64,000 bases of DNA from assembly GCA_965224275.1 (NCBI GenBank), contig CBDCYR010000009.1, positions 62,001 through 126,000 on the forward strand, in the 5' to 3' direction. Below the pieces are notes generated by a model that worked only from the letters and a program-made list of their open reading frames with translations, was not told the origin of the DNA and did no database searches. The DNA comes from CAUZWH01 sp965224275 (GTDB lineage: Bacteria; Pseudomonadota; Alphaproteobacteria; SHVV01). Numbering within the stretch: the stretch's first letter is position 1; each line of letters begins with the position of its first letter. The position numbers and the translations under genes are program-made. Shown in pieces: positions 18,674 to 26,754 of the stretch.

Positions 18674-19702
18674 ATAGGGTATCCACTTCGCTCTCGTGAT
18701 GTCAATATGTTGGGATGGCGAACCCGGCATCCCATCCCGAAGGCGGGGTCGACTACCCGCGCACCCTGACTGAATTCGACGCGTGGTTCGTGTCGGAGAC
18801 GGCGTGTGCGGAGTTTCTTGGGCGTGTTCGTTGGCCGGAAGGTTTTCGATGCCCGTCTTGCTGCGGAACCGACGCCTGGCCGACGGCGCGGGGTCAGTTG
18901 CGATGCAACCGGTGTCAGCGTCAAACATCGGTGACGGCGGGGACGATCTTCGAGGGCACTCGAAAGCCATTGCGCCTTTGGTTCCAGGCGATGTGGTACG
19001 TGACCAACCAGAAGCACGGGGTCAGTGCGCTCGGCCTGCAACGCATTCTTGGCCTGGGCAGTTATCAGACCGCCTGGGCTTGGCTGCACAAGTTGCGGCG
19101 CGCCATGGTGAGGCCGGGGCGTGATCTCCTGGGCGGCGCGGTCGAGGTGGACGAAACCTATGTGGGCGGCCGGGAAACCGGCGTCGTGGGGCGACAGACG
19201 AAGACCAAGTCGATCGTCGCGATTGCGGCGGAAGTCCGAGGGCGGGGCACTGGCCGGATCCGAATGAGCCGCGTCGAGGATGTGGCTGCGAGGAGCCTGA
19301 TCCCGTTTGTCCAAACAACCGTGGCGCCTGGCGCGACCGTCCGAACCGATGGCTGGTCAGCCTACAGTGGTCTGGCGAACCAAGGCTATGACCACCAGCC
19401 GAGATCCATTTCCGCCAGTGGCGACCCGGCCCACATCGTCATGCCACGAGTGCATCGCGTGGCCGCTCTGCTTGATCGCTGGTGGCTGGGCATCCACCAT
19501 GGTGCCATCGATGCCGACCATCTCGACTACTATCTCGACGAGTTCACTTTCCGATTCAATCGCCGCCGTTCGCAGGCTCGTGGCCTGCTTTTCTTCCGAC
19601 TGCTCCAGCAGGCGGTGCAGCACGAGCCGGTCCCCTAGTCGGCGGTCATCGCAGCCTCGGAAACCAAATGTAGGGGATACGAGAGCGAAGTGGATACCCA
19701 GT
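18674..19702 (+). mobile_element. IS1595-family element
   Basis: A perfect 21-bp inverted repeat (GGGTATCCACTTCGCTCTCGT at 18677-18697 and its complement at 19679-19699) lies within 3 bp of each end. An 8-bp target duplication TTCTTCAA is present at 18666-18673 and 19703-19710. The element looks complete and recent. Confidence 0.9.
18715..19638 (+). CDS. IS1595-family transposase
   Basis: A 307-aa protein. It has an N-terminal zinc ribbon (CPSCCGTDAWPTARGQLRCN then RCQRQTS, two CxxC knuckles near residues 48-70), a linker helix, and an ISXO2-like DDE nuclease domain: VEVDETYVGG (first Asp), VRTDGWSAYSGL (second Asp), DEFTFRFNRRRS (catalytic Glu/Asn region). The start lies 18 bp inside the left terminal repeat. 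The protein is full length with no visible lesion, so the element may be active. Confidence 0.9.
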   Translation: MANPASHPEGGVDYPRTLTEFDAWFVSETACAEFLGRVRWPEGFRCPSCCGTDAWPTARGQLRCNRCQRQTSVTAGTIFEGTRKPLRLWFQAMWYVTNQKHGVSALGLQRILGLGSYQTAWAWLHKLRRAMVRPGRDLLGGAVEVDETYVGGRETGVVGRQTKTKSIVAIAAEVRGRGTGRIRMSRVEDVAARSLIPFVQTTVAPGATVRTDGWSAYSGLANQGYDHQPRSISASGDPAHIVMPRVHRVAALLDRWWLGIHHGAIDADHLDYYLDEFTFRFNRRRSQARGLLFFRLLQQAVQHEPVP

Positions 19703-19768
19703 TTCTTCAATTGACCTCTCGAAGGTCGGCACTACAGAGCGCCGAACGGAAGGACGGTGTGCCGGCTG

Positions 19769-21508
19769 TCAGGCGGAGATTCGCGGCGCGGGCTGTGCCG
19801 GCAAGGTCATGGCGAACTGGTGCAGCAGTAGTTCATGATCCTTCTTCGGCCGGGTGTGGCGCGGCAGGACGAGATGCTGGCCGTCGGCGGTCGGCAAATG
19901 GACGTCTACCATCTGGATGGTGGCGAAGCTCTCCAGGATGGCGCGCGGGGTGAGGCCGCAGGCGTGCGGCCGGGCGAGGTTCTTGAGGGTGACGAGCAGG
20001 CAATAGGCGATGAAGGAGACGAAAATGTGCGCCTCGATGCGCTCCTCGCGCTGATGGAAGATGGGACGGATCGCGAGGTCGTGCTTGAACGCCTGCTCGA
20101 TCTCGATGAGTTGCATGTACAGGCGCCACAGCGTGGCGGGGTCTTCGGCGGTCATGTTGGAGCGCAGCAGATAGCGGCCCTCGCGTCGGCGGACCTGGCG
20201 CAGCCGGTCGCGTCGCAGGCGGGATGAGAAGCCGCGCGCGGCAAGTTCCTGGTCGGTCTCGGGCACACCGATGTCGACCAGGCTCCAGGCCCGGCCCGCC
20301 TCCTTCTTGGCGGCGCCGAGCTTGAGCATGAGCTGATCCCGGCTGTTGGACTGGCGTTGCAAATCGCCCAGTCGTCGCCACAGCTTCTTCAGCCGGCGCC
20401 GGCGCATGCCGCGTTCCTTGAGCAGCCGCCCCTCGCTGCGCACCAGGACGTACAGCTCCCTCTCCTCGGTCAGGAGCTTGACCTCCACGGACTGGCGCAC
20501 CTCTTGCCAGGGCAGCTCCAGAAAGGCCTTCTCCAGCCGCGTCAGCCGCCCCTTCGGCGTGCCGACCAGATAGCGCACCGGCGCATCGCCCTCACGCATC
20601 GAGGCCAGCGTCTCTTCGGTGGGAATGCCCCGGTCCATGATCCAGACCCGGTCGGAGCGGCCGTATTGGCGTTCGATCTTCTCGAGAAAGTCCGCCAGCG
20701 TGGTCTGGTCGGCGGTGTTCCCCGCCATCACCTCGTAGGCCAGCGGGAAGCCCTCGGGCGTCACGATCAGTGCGATCACCACCTGTACGCAGTCCGGGCG
20801 CTTGTCGCGGCTGTAGCCGAACCGGCGCTTGTCCTCGCTGCGCGGGTCGCTCTCAAAATAGGTGCTGGTCAGGTCGTAAAGCAGGACATCGAAGCGCGCA
20901 TCGAACAGCGCGGCCCAGCGGCCTCGCAGATATGAGAAGAACGCCTGCTTGTGCGCCAGCAGCTTGTCCAGACAGCGATAAAAAGTGTCGTCGGCGATCG
21001 CCCGATCGCAGCCCAACAGATCGCGCAACGCGCTGTGCTCGTACCAGTGCCGGTGAAGACGCCACTCGCTCCCCGGGTCGATCAGCCGGTAGCACACCTG
21101 GATCTTCAGGATGTCCAGCCACCGTGTGCCCTGCCGGCTCGGGGGCAGGCGCGGACCCCAGAACCGGTCGAGATCCAGGCGATCCCACAGGACGAGGGCC
21201 AACCAGCAGGCCCCCCACTGGCGCGGATCGCGCAGCTCCACATCCTTCACGTTGATCCGGACCACCTCGCAGCCCAGCGCCGGCGCCTCCCGGTCCTCGG
21301 GAAACAGCGCCATCTGCCGAGCCCCCGACTTGCCCTCCAGGACCTCGATCGAGCGGCACCACGCGGCGCGCTGGCTGTCGTTGATCTCGCCGAGATAGAG
21401 CACATGGTGCTGAACCACCCGGCCGCCGCGGACCCGGACGTTCTCCACCACGCTCCAGTAGCGGTGCTCCTTGCCGTCCTTGAAGCGTCTCTTGCAGCGC
21501 ACGAACAT
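19769..21508 (-). CDS. IS1634-family transposase
   Basis: The likely start is MFVRCKRRFKDGKEHRYWSV at 21508, giving 579 aa; the open frame goes back to 21622 but the extra residues are unlike the family. DDE features: LLYDLTSTYFES (Asp), DRVWIMDRGIPTEETL (Asp) and YMQLIEIEQAFKHDLAIRPI with the catalytic Glu, then IFHQREERIEAHIFVSFIAY, which is typical of IS1634/IS4-like enzymes. It is full length and without frameshift. It lies in the element bounded by 19-bp repeats at 18619 and 21658. Confidence 0.9.
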   Translation of the reverse strand: MFVRCKRRFKDGKEHRYWSVVENVRVRGGRVVQHHVLYLGEINDSQRAAWCRSIEVLEGKSGARQMALFPEDREAPALGCEVVRINVKDVELRDPRQWGACWLALVLWDRLDLDRFWGPRLPPSRQGTRWLDILKIQVCYRLIDPGSEWRLHRHWYEHSALRDLLGCDRAIADDTFYRCLDKLLAHKQAFFSYLRGRWAALFDARFDVLLYDLTSTYFESDPRSEDKRRFGYSRDKRPDCVQVVIALIVTPEGFPLAYEVMAGNTADQTTLADFLEKIERQYGRSDRVWIMDRGIPTEETLASMREGDAPVRYLVGTPKGRLTRLEKAFLELPWQEVRQSVEVKLLTEERELYVLVRSEGRLLKERGMRRRRLKKLWRRLGDLQRQSNSRDQLMLKLGAAKKEAGRAWSLVDIGVPETDQELAARGFSSRLRRDRLRQVRRREGRYLLRSNMTAEDPATLWRLYMQLIEIEQAFKHDLAIRPIFHQREERIEAHIFVSFIAYCLLVTLKNLARPHACGLTPRAILESFATIQMVDVHLPTADGQHLVLPRHTRPKKDHELLLHQFAMTLPAQPAPRISA

Positions 21509-21662
21509 GGGCGAATCGTCGGCCGCTGCGGCATCGCGATCAAGGGGGTAGGTCGGCACTACACGGGCTTCCAGGGGACCAAAGCCCGGAAATCCGCCAC
21601 TCTCGATCCCGAAAATCGTCAAATTAGCCGAAAGACGTGCCGAGTTGCGGAAGTCGGGTTAG

Positions 21663-21954
21663 TCGAAGTGCCGGCATCGCCCCCGGTGCGTACCAGCGAG
21701 CTTCTCAGCACATCGATGAAGTGCGCGAGTTTGTCAACGCGTCACACATCGCCTTCGCCGCAATCGATGCCTGCCACGCATACCGATCACGAGACAGTAA
21801 TGGACGCGAAATACTGTACGGCACGAGGGACCGATGTCCCGGAGTCAAAGAGCCGAGTGTACGGATTTAGGCGCCGAGGCATCGGCGCTGTGCCGGTGTC
21901 TCACGCGGACGCATACAAGTCCTTGCAAATTTAGTATTGACGCGGAATCGATCT
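21663..21954. other. No gene recognised between IS1634 and the IS256 remnant
   Basis: Joining across IS1634 gives a short continuation DGLLVEVPASPPVRTSE of the phosphoesterase-like frame, but no family motif follows. The remainder has no recognisable gene. Confidence 0.35.
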
Positions 21955-22417
21955 GGCTGTGTCTCGAAAGTGGTGGAAATTGGTTTTGGCGCCTCTCCGA
22001 GCGGGTTGAGTTTTGCGGCGGTCAGGCCGCGCGGTCAAGGGTTTCGTCGGCGATTAGCTGATCGAGGGTTTCCCATCCATCGACTTTGCGCATCTGGATT
22101 TGGCCGCAAGCGAGGAGCGCCCAGAGGAGCATCGGCACTGTTTCGGGACACGGCAGCACGGTCTGTGTTTTGATCCGGCGCTTGAACTCCTCGTTGAGAC
22201 GCTCAATGGCGTTGGTCGTTCGGGCTGATTTCCATTGGCTCTTGGACAGGCGCGTGAAGGTAAAGAGCTTGTCGCCCGCTTCTGCGAGGCTGTCCGCGAC
22301 GGCCCTGCATTTCAGCCGCCACTTGCGGACAAACGCCTTGCGGCGGGTTTCCACCTCGGAGGCAGTGTCGGCATAGATCATATCGCGGTAATCTTCGCTC
22401 AGCTCGTCATGCATGTT
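21955..22417 (-). mobile_element. IS256 remnant (3' end only)
   Basis: It begins with the terminal repeat GGCTGTGTCTCGAAAGTGG and is the same sequence, base for base as far as I can follow, as the left end of the complete IS256 at 48830. It holds the last ~128 codons of the transposase (MHDELSEDYRDMIYADTASE to ADETLDRAA) and stops just after the ATG of that segment. There it joins the XRE fragment. The identity to the complete copy implies a recent event or shared origin. Confidence 0.85.
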
Positions 22418-22898
22418 GGGCTGGTCTCGAGATCGGCTCGCAAAAGGGGCCGGAATGATTGCGCCGACAGTCGCCGACTTCGAGCGCGGCAACCGCTCCA
22501 CTTATGCCCGTACCCTCCGAGATGTTCGCGAGGCGTTGGAGCGGGGAGGTATCGAGTTTCTGGACTCGGACAACGGCGGGGCCGGCATACGCCTACGCCC
22601 GCGGATATGGAGGCTTACACCGATCGATTTGAAACCCGATGATTGGCTAAGAAGCACTCACAAGAAAGAAGTCTTGTTGCGAGCGGATGGCGAAGATCAG
22701 GCCCGGGACTTAGCCGCCGCCGCATTTGATCAAGCCGCAGGTAAAGACTTGGGCTCACCGTTGCCGACAAGACCTTGGTTGCAGCCCGCATTAGTGAAAT
22801 GCGAAACCGTCATTGACGGAGAGCGTTCGCATGTTGGCCCGCCCGGCATTTTTGAGCCTCAGGACGAGACGCGGGAAGACCTACTCATACAGGAGTAG
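22418..22898 (+). pseudogene. XRE-type regulator, N-terminally truncated by IS256
   Basis: The frame reads LGWSRDRLAKGAGMIAPTVA, DFERGNRSTYARTLRDVREA and LERGGIEFLDSDNGGAGIRL, the helix-turn-helix and C-terminal strand of small Cro/CI-type regulators common in alphaproteobacterial mobile elements. The first helix is replaced by IS256 sequence. A further ~90 residues (KPDDWLRSTHKKEVLLRADG onward) form an unrecognised extension. Without its first helix it is unlikely to bind DNA normally. Confidence 0.65.
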
Positions 22899-22925
22899 TG
22901 CCCGCAAATAACACACTGTCGTACC

Positions 22926-22955
22926 TTGAATAAGTAAGACAATGTCTTATATATT
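22926..22955 (+). promoter_or_regulatory. Toxin-antitoxin promoter with palindromic operator
   Basis: A -35-like TTGAAT (22926-22931) and -10-like TATATT (22950-22955) are spaced 18 bp apart. A perfect inverted repeat TAAGACA-A-TGTCTTA occupies 22935-22949, exactly between them. That is where a HigA-type antitoxin would bind to repress its own operon. Transcription from this -10 would start about at the ATG at 22960. Confidence 0.6.
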
Positions 22956-22959
22956 CTAC

Positions 22960-23313
22960 ATGACTCGCACGGTTAAGGTTGTTCGTACCAAAGAGTTTGA
23001 GAAGACAGCTAAGAAGCTGTTGGGCGCGGATGAGATCGCGCAGCTTGTCGAATACCTGGCTACATTCCCCGACGCGGGAAGCCTCATTAAGGGGACGGCT
23101 GGGGCACGTAAGTTGTATTGGGCCTTGCCGGGTACGTCGAAGCGTTCGGGCTCACGGGTGATCTACTTTCACTACAGCCCGGACTTTGTTGTGTACCTGT
23201 TCTCGATCTACAGCAAGGCCGACAAAGCGGACTTAACCAAGCGAGAAGAGAAGGATCTGAAAGACACCATCACCGCGCTCAAGCAGGCGCACAAAAAGCG
23301 AGTGAGAAAATGA
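22960..23313 (+). CDS. higB: RelE/HigB-type toxin
   Basis: The chosen start is MTRTVKVVRTKEFEKTAKKL (117 aa). An ATG at 22942 is possible but would place the palindromic operator and -10 inside the coding region. The sequence has the RelE-superfamily pattern: an N-terminal helix with EFEKTAKKLLG, GSLIKGTAGARKLYWALPG, then SRVIYFHYSPDFVVYLFSIY and YSKADKADLTKREEKDLKD near the end. These toxins cleave mRNA on the ribosome. The stop overlaps the start of the antitoxin gene (ATGA), toxin first as in higBA. Family assignment is firm; the exact subgroup is not. Confidence 0.8.
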   Translation: MTRTVKVVRTKEFEKTAKKLLGADEIAQLVEYLATFPDAGSLIKGTAGARKLYWALPGTSKRSGSRVIYFHYSPDFVVYLFSIYSKADKADLTKREEKDLKDTITALKQAHKKRVRK

Positions 23314-23612
23314 GTACCGTTGGACAGAGCATCTTAAGGGGCGCTCGAGAAGCGCTGGCCTATGCCGAGACTGGCGACAGTTCCGGTATTGCGGCCGTTA
23401 CCGAGGTCGCCGTTCCCGATGAGATCAACATCAAGGCCATGCGTAAGAACCTTGGCATGACGCAGCAGGATTTTGCGAGTTCGTTTGGTTTGGACTTGTC
23501 AGCATTGCGTGCCTGGGAGCAAGGCCGGCGTAAGCCCGATCGATCGGCACGGCTCTATCTTATGGTGGTCAGCCACAACCCTAATGCGGTTCGAAGCGCG
23601 TTGGCCGGGTGA
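23310..23612 (+). CDS. higA: HigA-type antitoxin, XRE helix-turn-helix
   Basis: The 100-aa protein begins MSTVGQSILRGAREALAYAE, a common N-terminus of HigA-like antitoxins. Its Cro/CI HTH lies at residues ~45-80 (AMRKNLGMTQQDFASSFGLD, then LSALRAWEQGRRKPD). It should neutralise the toxin at 22960 and bind the palindrome at 22935. It overlaps the toxin gene by 4 bases, and its own stop overlaps the GTG of the following gene. Complete and normal in length. Confidence 0.85.
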   Translation: MSTVGQSILRGAREALAYAETGDSSGIAAVTEVAVPDEINIKAMRKNLGMTQQDFASSFGLDLSALRAWEQGRRKPDRSARLYLMVVSHNPNAVRSALAG

Positions 23613-23920
23613 CAGAAGATAGTTTGGGCGGGGCACCGCCGTGGCTTTTTCTTCTGGAGCATCACTGGGAGGCTTGGCGGGAGAACGAACTTGCCAAAGG
23701 ACGCGACCCCGACCCCTACATCGAACAAAAACTCGGGGAAGTCGATCTGTGGCCGCCCAAGGTTCCGCTAGAAGATCTAGGTCCGTTGCTGGAGTTTGTT
23801 AATTTGTCTGTGCCCCCAAGGCTCGACTTCAGGGAAGAGAACGGACGGGCCCTCGCCGTTGTCGGGTGCGTTTTTCTTCCGGTAACCGTTCACAGCGGCA
23901 TCGAGCAAGCCGGCAGGTAG
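23609..23920 (+). CDS. Hypothetical protein after the toxin-antitoxin pair
   Basis: A GTG start overlapping the antitoxin stop (GTGA) suggests translational coupling. Residues 1-75 (PPWLFLLEHHWEAWRENELA, KGRDPDPYIEQKLGEVDLWP) look protein-like. The last ~25 residues run antisense through the end of the minus-strand gene at 23777-24061, so one of the two is probably truncated at a junction near 23840. No family recognised. Confidence 0.4.
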   Translation: MTEDSLGGAPPWLFLLEHHWEAWRENELAKGRDPDPYIEQKLGEVDLWPPKVPLEDLGPLLEFVNLSVPPRLDFREENGRALAVVGCVFLPVTVHSGIEQAGR

Positions 23921-24061
23921 GCCGATTTCTTTCGCCTTCTTCTTCCGTAGGCGCCCGTACTCAATGAACGACAACGATGCCAGCTCCTTAAGCGTCGCCT
24001 CTTCGTCAAAGCCGTCCGCCCGCTCGACATCCTGCCCATCGTATTTGTCCTCGATACTCAT
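23777..24061 (-). CDS. Helicase/primase-associated N-terminal fragment
   Basis: It starts MSIEDKYDGQDVERADGFDE, and its middle (LKELASLSFIEYGRLRKKKA, KEIGLPAGLLDAAVNGYRKK) matches the short helical segment that precedes the helicase domain in many satellite or phage primase-helicases (usually xxLSPxEYxxxRKxxAxxLGI). The helicase domain itself does not follow; the frame ends after ~20 unrelated residues. Its start overlaps the Toprim primase stop. It is probably the stub of a deleted gp4-like helicase. Confidence 0.5.
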   Translation of the reverse strand: MSIEDKYDGQDVERADGFDEEATLKELASLSFIEYGRLRKKKAKEIGLPAGLLDAAVNGYRKKNAPDNGEGPSVLFPEVEPWGHRQINKLQQRT

Positions 24062-24990
24062 ACTCGGTACTCCGCAGGCGTTGCCTTGAGTTGGTCGTTG
24101 AAGTCACCAAACTCCGTCTTCGGAAAAACCAACCAAGTCGGCTTCCCTTGTTTCTCAAACTCGCGTGCCGCTTCGCGCGCCAGCTTTCGGCCGGCGTCGC
24201 CGTTGTCGCCGAATATGACGATGTGCGTTGTTTGGTCTGGGATAACGAAAGTCTTGAGGTTAGAGCCGCCAGCAGTGGCCCAAACCGTGTCGCCGAATAA
24301 CTCAGCGGCGCTCAGCGCGGTTTCTACACCCTCAGCAATGCCAAGCTGCTTACTCGCGTCACCAAGCTCGACCCTACCGCCGCGTTTTGGTCCCCGCGTT
24401 TTCTTCGCGGGTAGGCCATCGAGTAACTGCGCCTTACCGTTACCGTCGTGCTCGAGATAGATCAACTCAGCGGCGATCGTTTCACCAGCGCCGTTGGTTA
24501 TCCGGCAAACGACAGCGGGCCATTCACCAATAGATTCCCACTTGCCGTTGTCGCCCTGCCGCCAATACGCCAACGACGGATGAAACCGAATTGCTGGCGG
24601 TAGAGGTATCGATATATTGCGGGCTTGGCGGAAATAGACTTCGCCCGTGGCGCCTTCGATCGGCTGGGTTTCGCTCAGTAGGCGCTGAACCTTCTCACGG
24701 GCTTTGGCTTCGGCCGCTGAATTGTCGCGGCGCCGCAACACTCTTGGTTTTGAAACCTCGCGCTGGCGCGAAAGTTTGTCGAACTCCTGGAGCAGCCCCT
24801 GGCGCCTAAGCTCGGCCTTTACGTCCTTCCAATCGCAACCGCCAAAACAATGGGTGAATACGTCGTTATCGAAGTCCCAAACCTTCAGCCCCGGCTCCTT
24901 GCCGTCGTCATGAGCAACGCATTGCACCATTCCGTAGCTGCCGAGCCATGTGCCCTTGAGGGCTTTGGTAATCGATTGGGCGGTCATCAC
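24058..24990 (-). CDS. Toprim-domain primase of the integrated element
   Basis: A 310-aa protein. The N-terminus resembles a CHC2-like zinc module with altered ligands (VQCVAHDDGKEPGLKVWDF ... HCFGGCDW). A middle domain carries EVYFRQARNI and the IRFHPSLAYWR strand of phage/plasmid primases. The C-terminal Toprim domain has the invariant Glu in GIAEGVETALSAAELFG, ATAGGSNLKTF, and the DxD-like segment IVIFGDNGDAGRKLA. It should make replication primers for the element. The first knuckle lacks the usual second Cys (CVAHDD), which is unusual. It overlaps the ParB-like gene by one base. Confidence 0.75.
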   Translation of the reverse strand: MMTAQSITKALKGTWLGSYGMVQCVAHDDGKEPGLKVWDFDNDVFTHCFGGCDWKDVKAELRRQGLLQEFDKLSRQREVSKPRVLRRRDNSAAEAKAREKVQRLLSETQPIEGATGEVYFRQARNISIPLPPAIRFHPSLAYWRQGDNGKWESIGEWPAVVCRITNGAGETIAAELIYLEHDGNGKAQLLDGLPAKKTRGPKRGGRVELGDASKQLGIAEGVETALSAAELFGDTVWATAGGSNLKTFVIPDQTTHIVIFGDNGDAGRKLAREAAREFEKQGKPTWLVFPKTEFGDFNDQLKATPAEYRV

Positions 24991-26081
24991 TAAAACTCGT
25001 AGTGACCTTTGCGCGCTGCCGGCTGATCCTCTTGCGGATCATCTTTACCAACGTCGCGTTTCTCTAATTCGGTAACGAAACCCCCTAGCCACGCATGAGC
25101 GGCCTTGATGGCATCCAGTTTGCCGGCGAAGTCAGCCGCAATTTGCTTGTGGTTGGCGTCCAATAATTCCGACGGTGACGCCGTAACCTCTTCGAAGATC
25201 TCGAGGATGCGTTCAACGTCGTATGCCTGCATGGAAGTTTTTAATTTTGCGGTCTTTGCGCGCTCTTCCTCTAACGCCGCGCCTTCGAGAGGGAGCCGCC
25301 CCGACGACCAAAACTTTTTTACTTGCCGAAAGTCCTTGGCGTCTCCGCGCTCAACCATATTCACGGCTTCGCGCTGATACGTGCGGTTGATGCTGGCTAA
25401 TGCGTCGAGCTCAACACCCTTGTTGGCAGCGGGCATCGCCTTGACTGTTTCCATCACCGATGGATCGATATGGGTTGCACGTCTGATCGATTGGTTGATT
25501 GATTGCTTGCTGCGCCCCAATTTTTCGGCGGTCGCAGCGGCGAACTCTTGTTGATGTTGCTCTTTGGTGGAAAAACTTCTTCCACCTAGAGCTTCGACTT
25601 GGGCCTTCTCGTCCAGAAGATCCTGACGTTGTGATATCGCGCGATCCCGATCGACTTCGGTCGCGCAATCCTCGATTGATCCGTCCAAGCCATCGATCCG
25701 CTGCTCGATTTTACGGACCCGATCCCGTTGCGCCTCGAAAATCTGTTTTCGCTCATTTAGGTGTATTGCTTCGTCCGCTTTCGACAGCCCGGCGCGCATC
25801 AGATTTTCGTCGATCTCCCAGAGCCGACGACCGAGATCGTCCATGTTTGTTGTTTGAGTCGGTATGCGATCCCACCCCAACAACTTGGCGGCCTCGATGC
25901 GGTGTTGCCCGGCTACCAGTTGGTAGGCTTGTCCACATTCATCTCTTGGTCCGGCGAATACAGTTATCGGATGTCGCAGGCCAATTTCGGACACTGATTC
26001 GGCAAGGACTTTCACTTTGCCTTCATCGATCTGGCGGAGACGATTGCCGATGTGGATGGCGTCGATGTCGACATCGGTCAT
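24990..26081 (-). CDS. ParB/Srx-like N-terminal domain protein
   Basis: A 363-aa protein. It begins MTDVDIDAIHIGNRLRQIDE with VKVLAESVSEIGLRHPITVF, QLVAGQHRIEAAKLLGWDRI (ParB box II, the CTP/nuclease fold) and IDENLMRAGLSKADEAIHLN. A central coiled coil (residues ~105-160) is followed by an HTH region with KLGRSKQSINQSIRRATHID, which resembles KorB/ParB DNA-binding helices. Such proteins act in partitioning, gene regulation or as nucleases in mobile elements. No parA is visible, so regulation is at least as likely as partitioning. Confidence 0.7.
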   Translation of the reverse strand: MTDVDIDAIHIGNRLRQIDEGKVKVLAESVSEIGLRHPITVFAGPRDECGQAYQLVAGQHRIEAAKLLGWDRIPTQTTNMDDLGRRLWEIDENLMRAGLSKADEAIHLNERKQIFEAQRDRVRKIEQRIDGLDGSIEDCATEVDRDRAISQRQDLLDEKAQVEALGGRSFSTKEQHQQEFAAATAEKLGRSKQSINQSIRRATHIDPSVMETVKAMPAANKGVELDALASINRTYQREAVNMVERGDAKDFRQVKKFWSSGRLPLEGAALEEERAKTAKLKTSMQAYDVERILEIFEEVTASPSELLDANHKQIAADFAGKLDAIKAAHAWLGGFVTELEKRDVGKDDPQEDQPAARKGHYEF

Positions 26082-26326
26082 GCCGCCGCCGCCTCATCGA
26101 TGCCGACGACATCGAGCCATGAAAGGTTGGATCGCTTCCGAATCTCATCAGCCGTTGAGTAATCGCCAACCCGAAGGTTCTCGGCTATCGCTCTCCGAGC
26201 TAAATTTTCAACAGCTTGCGCAAGGGCGCGAGAGATCGGAACGGGCCGCTCAAATCGACGACCGTCACTTAGTTCAAACTGGAAATGCTCAGGGGATAGA
26301 TGTATATTCATCTTGTCTGTATCCAA
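26078..26326 (-). CDS. Small hypothetical protein (82 aa)
   Basis: It overlaps the ParB-like gene start by 4 bases (ATGA), so the two are translationally coupled. The sequence (MNIHLSPEHFQFELSDGRRF then RAIAENLRVGDYSTADEIRK) has no domain I recognise; the last part suggests a short helical DNA- or protein-contacting segment. M6 is an alternative start. Confidence 0.5.
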   Translation of the reverse strand: MDTDKMNIHLSPEHFQFELSDGRRFERPVPISRALAQAVENLARRAIAENLRVGDYSTADEIRKRSNLSWLDVVGIDEAAAA

Positions 26327-26346
26327 TCTTCAAAGCCACAGATTCC

Positions 26347-26379
26347 GAAACGCCCGGCATTCGCACTGTCGGGCGTTTC
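26347..26379 (-). terminator. Inverted repeat downstream of alpA
   Basis: GAAACGCCCG (26347-26356) and CGGGCGTTTC (26370-26379) form a perfect 10-bp stem with a 13-base loop just after the AlpA gene on the minus strand. No strong T-run follows, so efficiency is uncertain. Confidence 0.4.
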
Positions 26380-26404
26380 ACGTGGGTGGGGATGGTGTGA
26401 GCCA

Positions 26405-26674
26405 TCAAGCGGCCTGTTGCGGCCCTTGATCGTGGGTGTGACGCCGCACCCGCTGGTCGGCGTGCTCTTTCAAGTCGATCCGCCTGTAGCGAATAACGGA
26501 TGGCGACAGCCTGACGTAACGCGGCCCGCCGCCTTTCTGCCTCCACCGCTGAAGGCAGCGATCGGTTAAGCCCAAGAACTCAGCAGCCGCTCGTTCATCA
26601 ATCAGCGAGTGCCAATAGTCGGGGTCGTTGTCGGAAAGCGGGGCGGCTACAGCCGTCTGGGTACGTTGCTCCAT
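26405..26674 (-). CDS. AlpA-type/excisionase helix-turn-helix protein
   Basis: An 89-aa protein with a MerR-like winged helix: IDERAAAEFLGLTDRCLQRW, RQKGGGPRYVRLSPSVIRYR and DLKEHADQRV. This is the typical HTH_17 layout of P4 AlpA-like activators and excisionases. It would control integrase transcription or excision. It is encoded on the same strand as the integrase with two small genes between them. Confidence 0.75.
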   Translation of the reverse strand: MEQRTQTAVAAPLSDNDPDYWHSLIDERAAAEFLGLTDRCLQRWRQKGGGPRYVRLSPSVIRYRRIDLKEHADQRVRRHTHDQGPQQAA

Positions 26675-26754
26675 ACTGTGCTCCTTCGCATCGCAAACTG
26701 AGTGCGTCGGAGCGCAAAGTGCCGCCGTCTAGAGGAGGTTAAAACACTAATTAA

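Larger units (their letters stand above)
18619..21658 (-). mobile_element. IS1634-family element with a nested IS1595
   Basis: The 19-bp inverted repeats CCCGACTTCCGCAACTCGG (18619-18637) and its exact complement (21640-21658) bound the element, and TTAG flanks both sides (18615-18618, 21659-21662). Subtracting the IS1595 insertion leaves about 2.0 kb, the normal size of an IS1634 element. IS1595 landed between the left repeat and the transposase stop, so the transposase gene itself is intact. Confidence 0.85.

Noticed and set aside
19733..21561. GGTCGGCACTACA at both ends of the IS1634 transposase as terminal repeats
   Set aside because: The two copies are in the same orientation, and better 19-bp inverted repeats with a TTAG duplication bound the element at 18619 and 21658.
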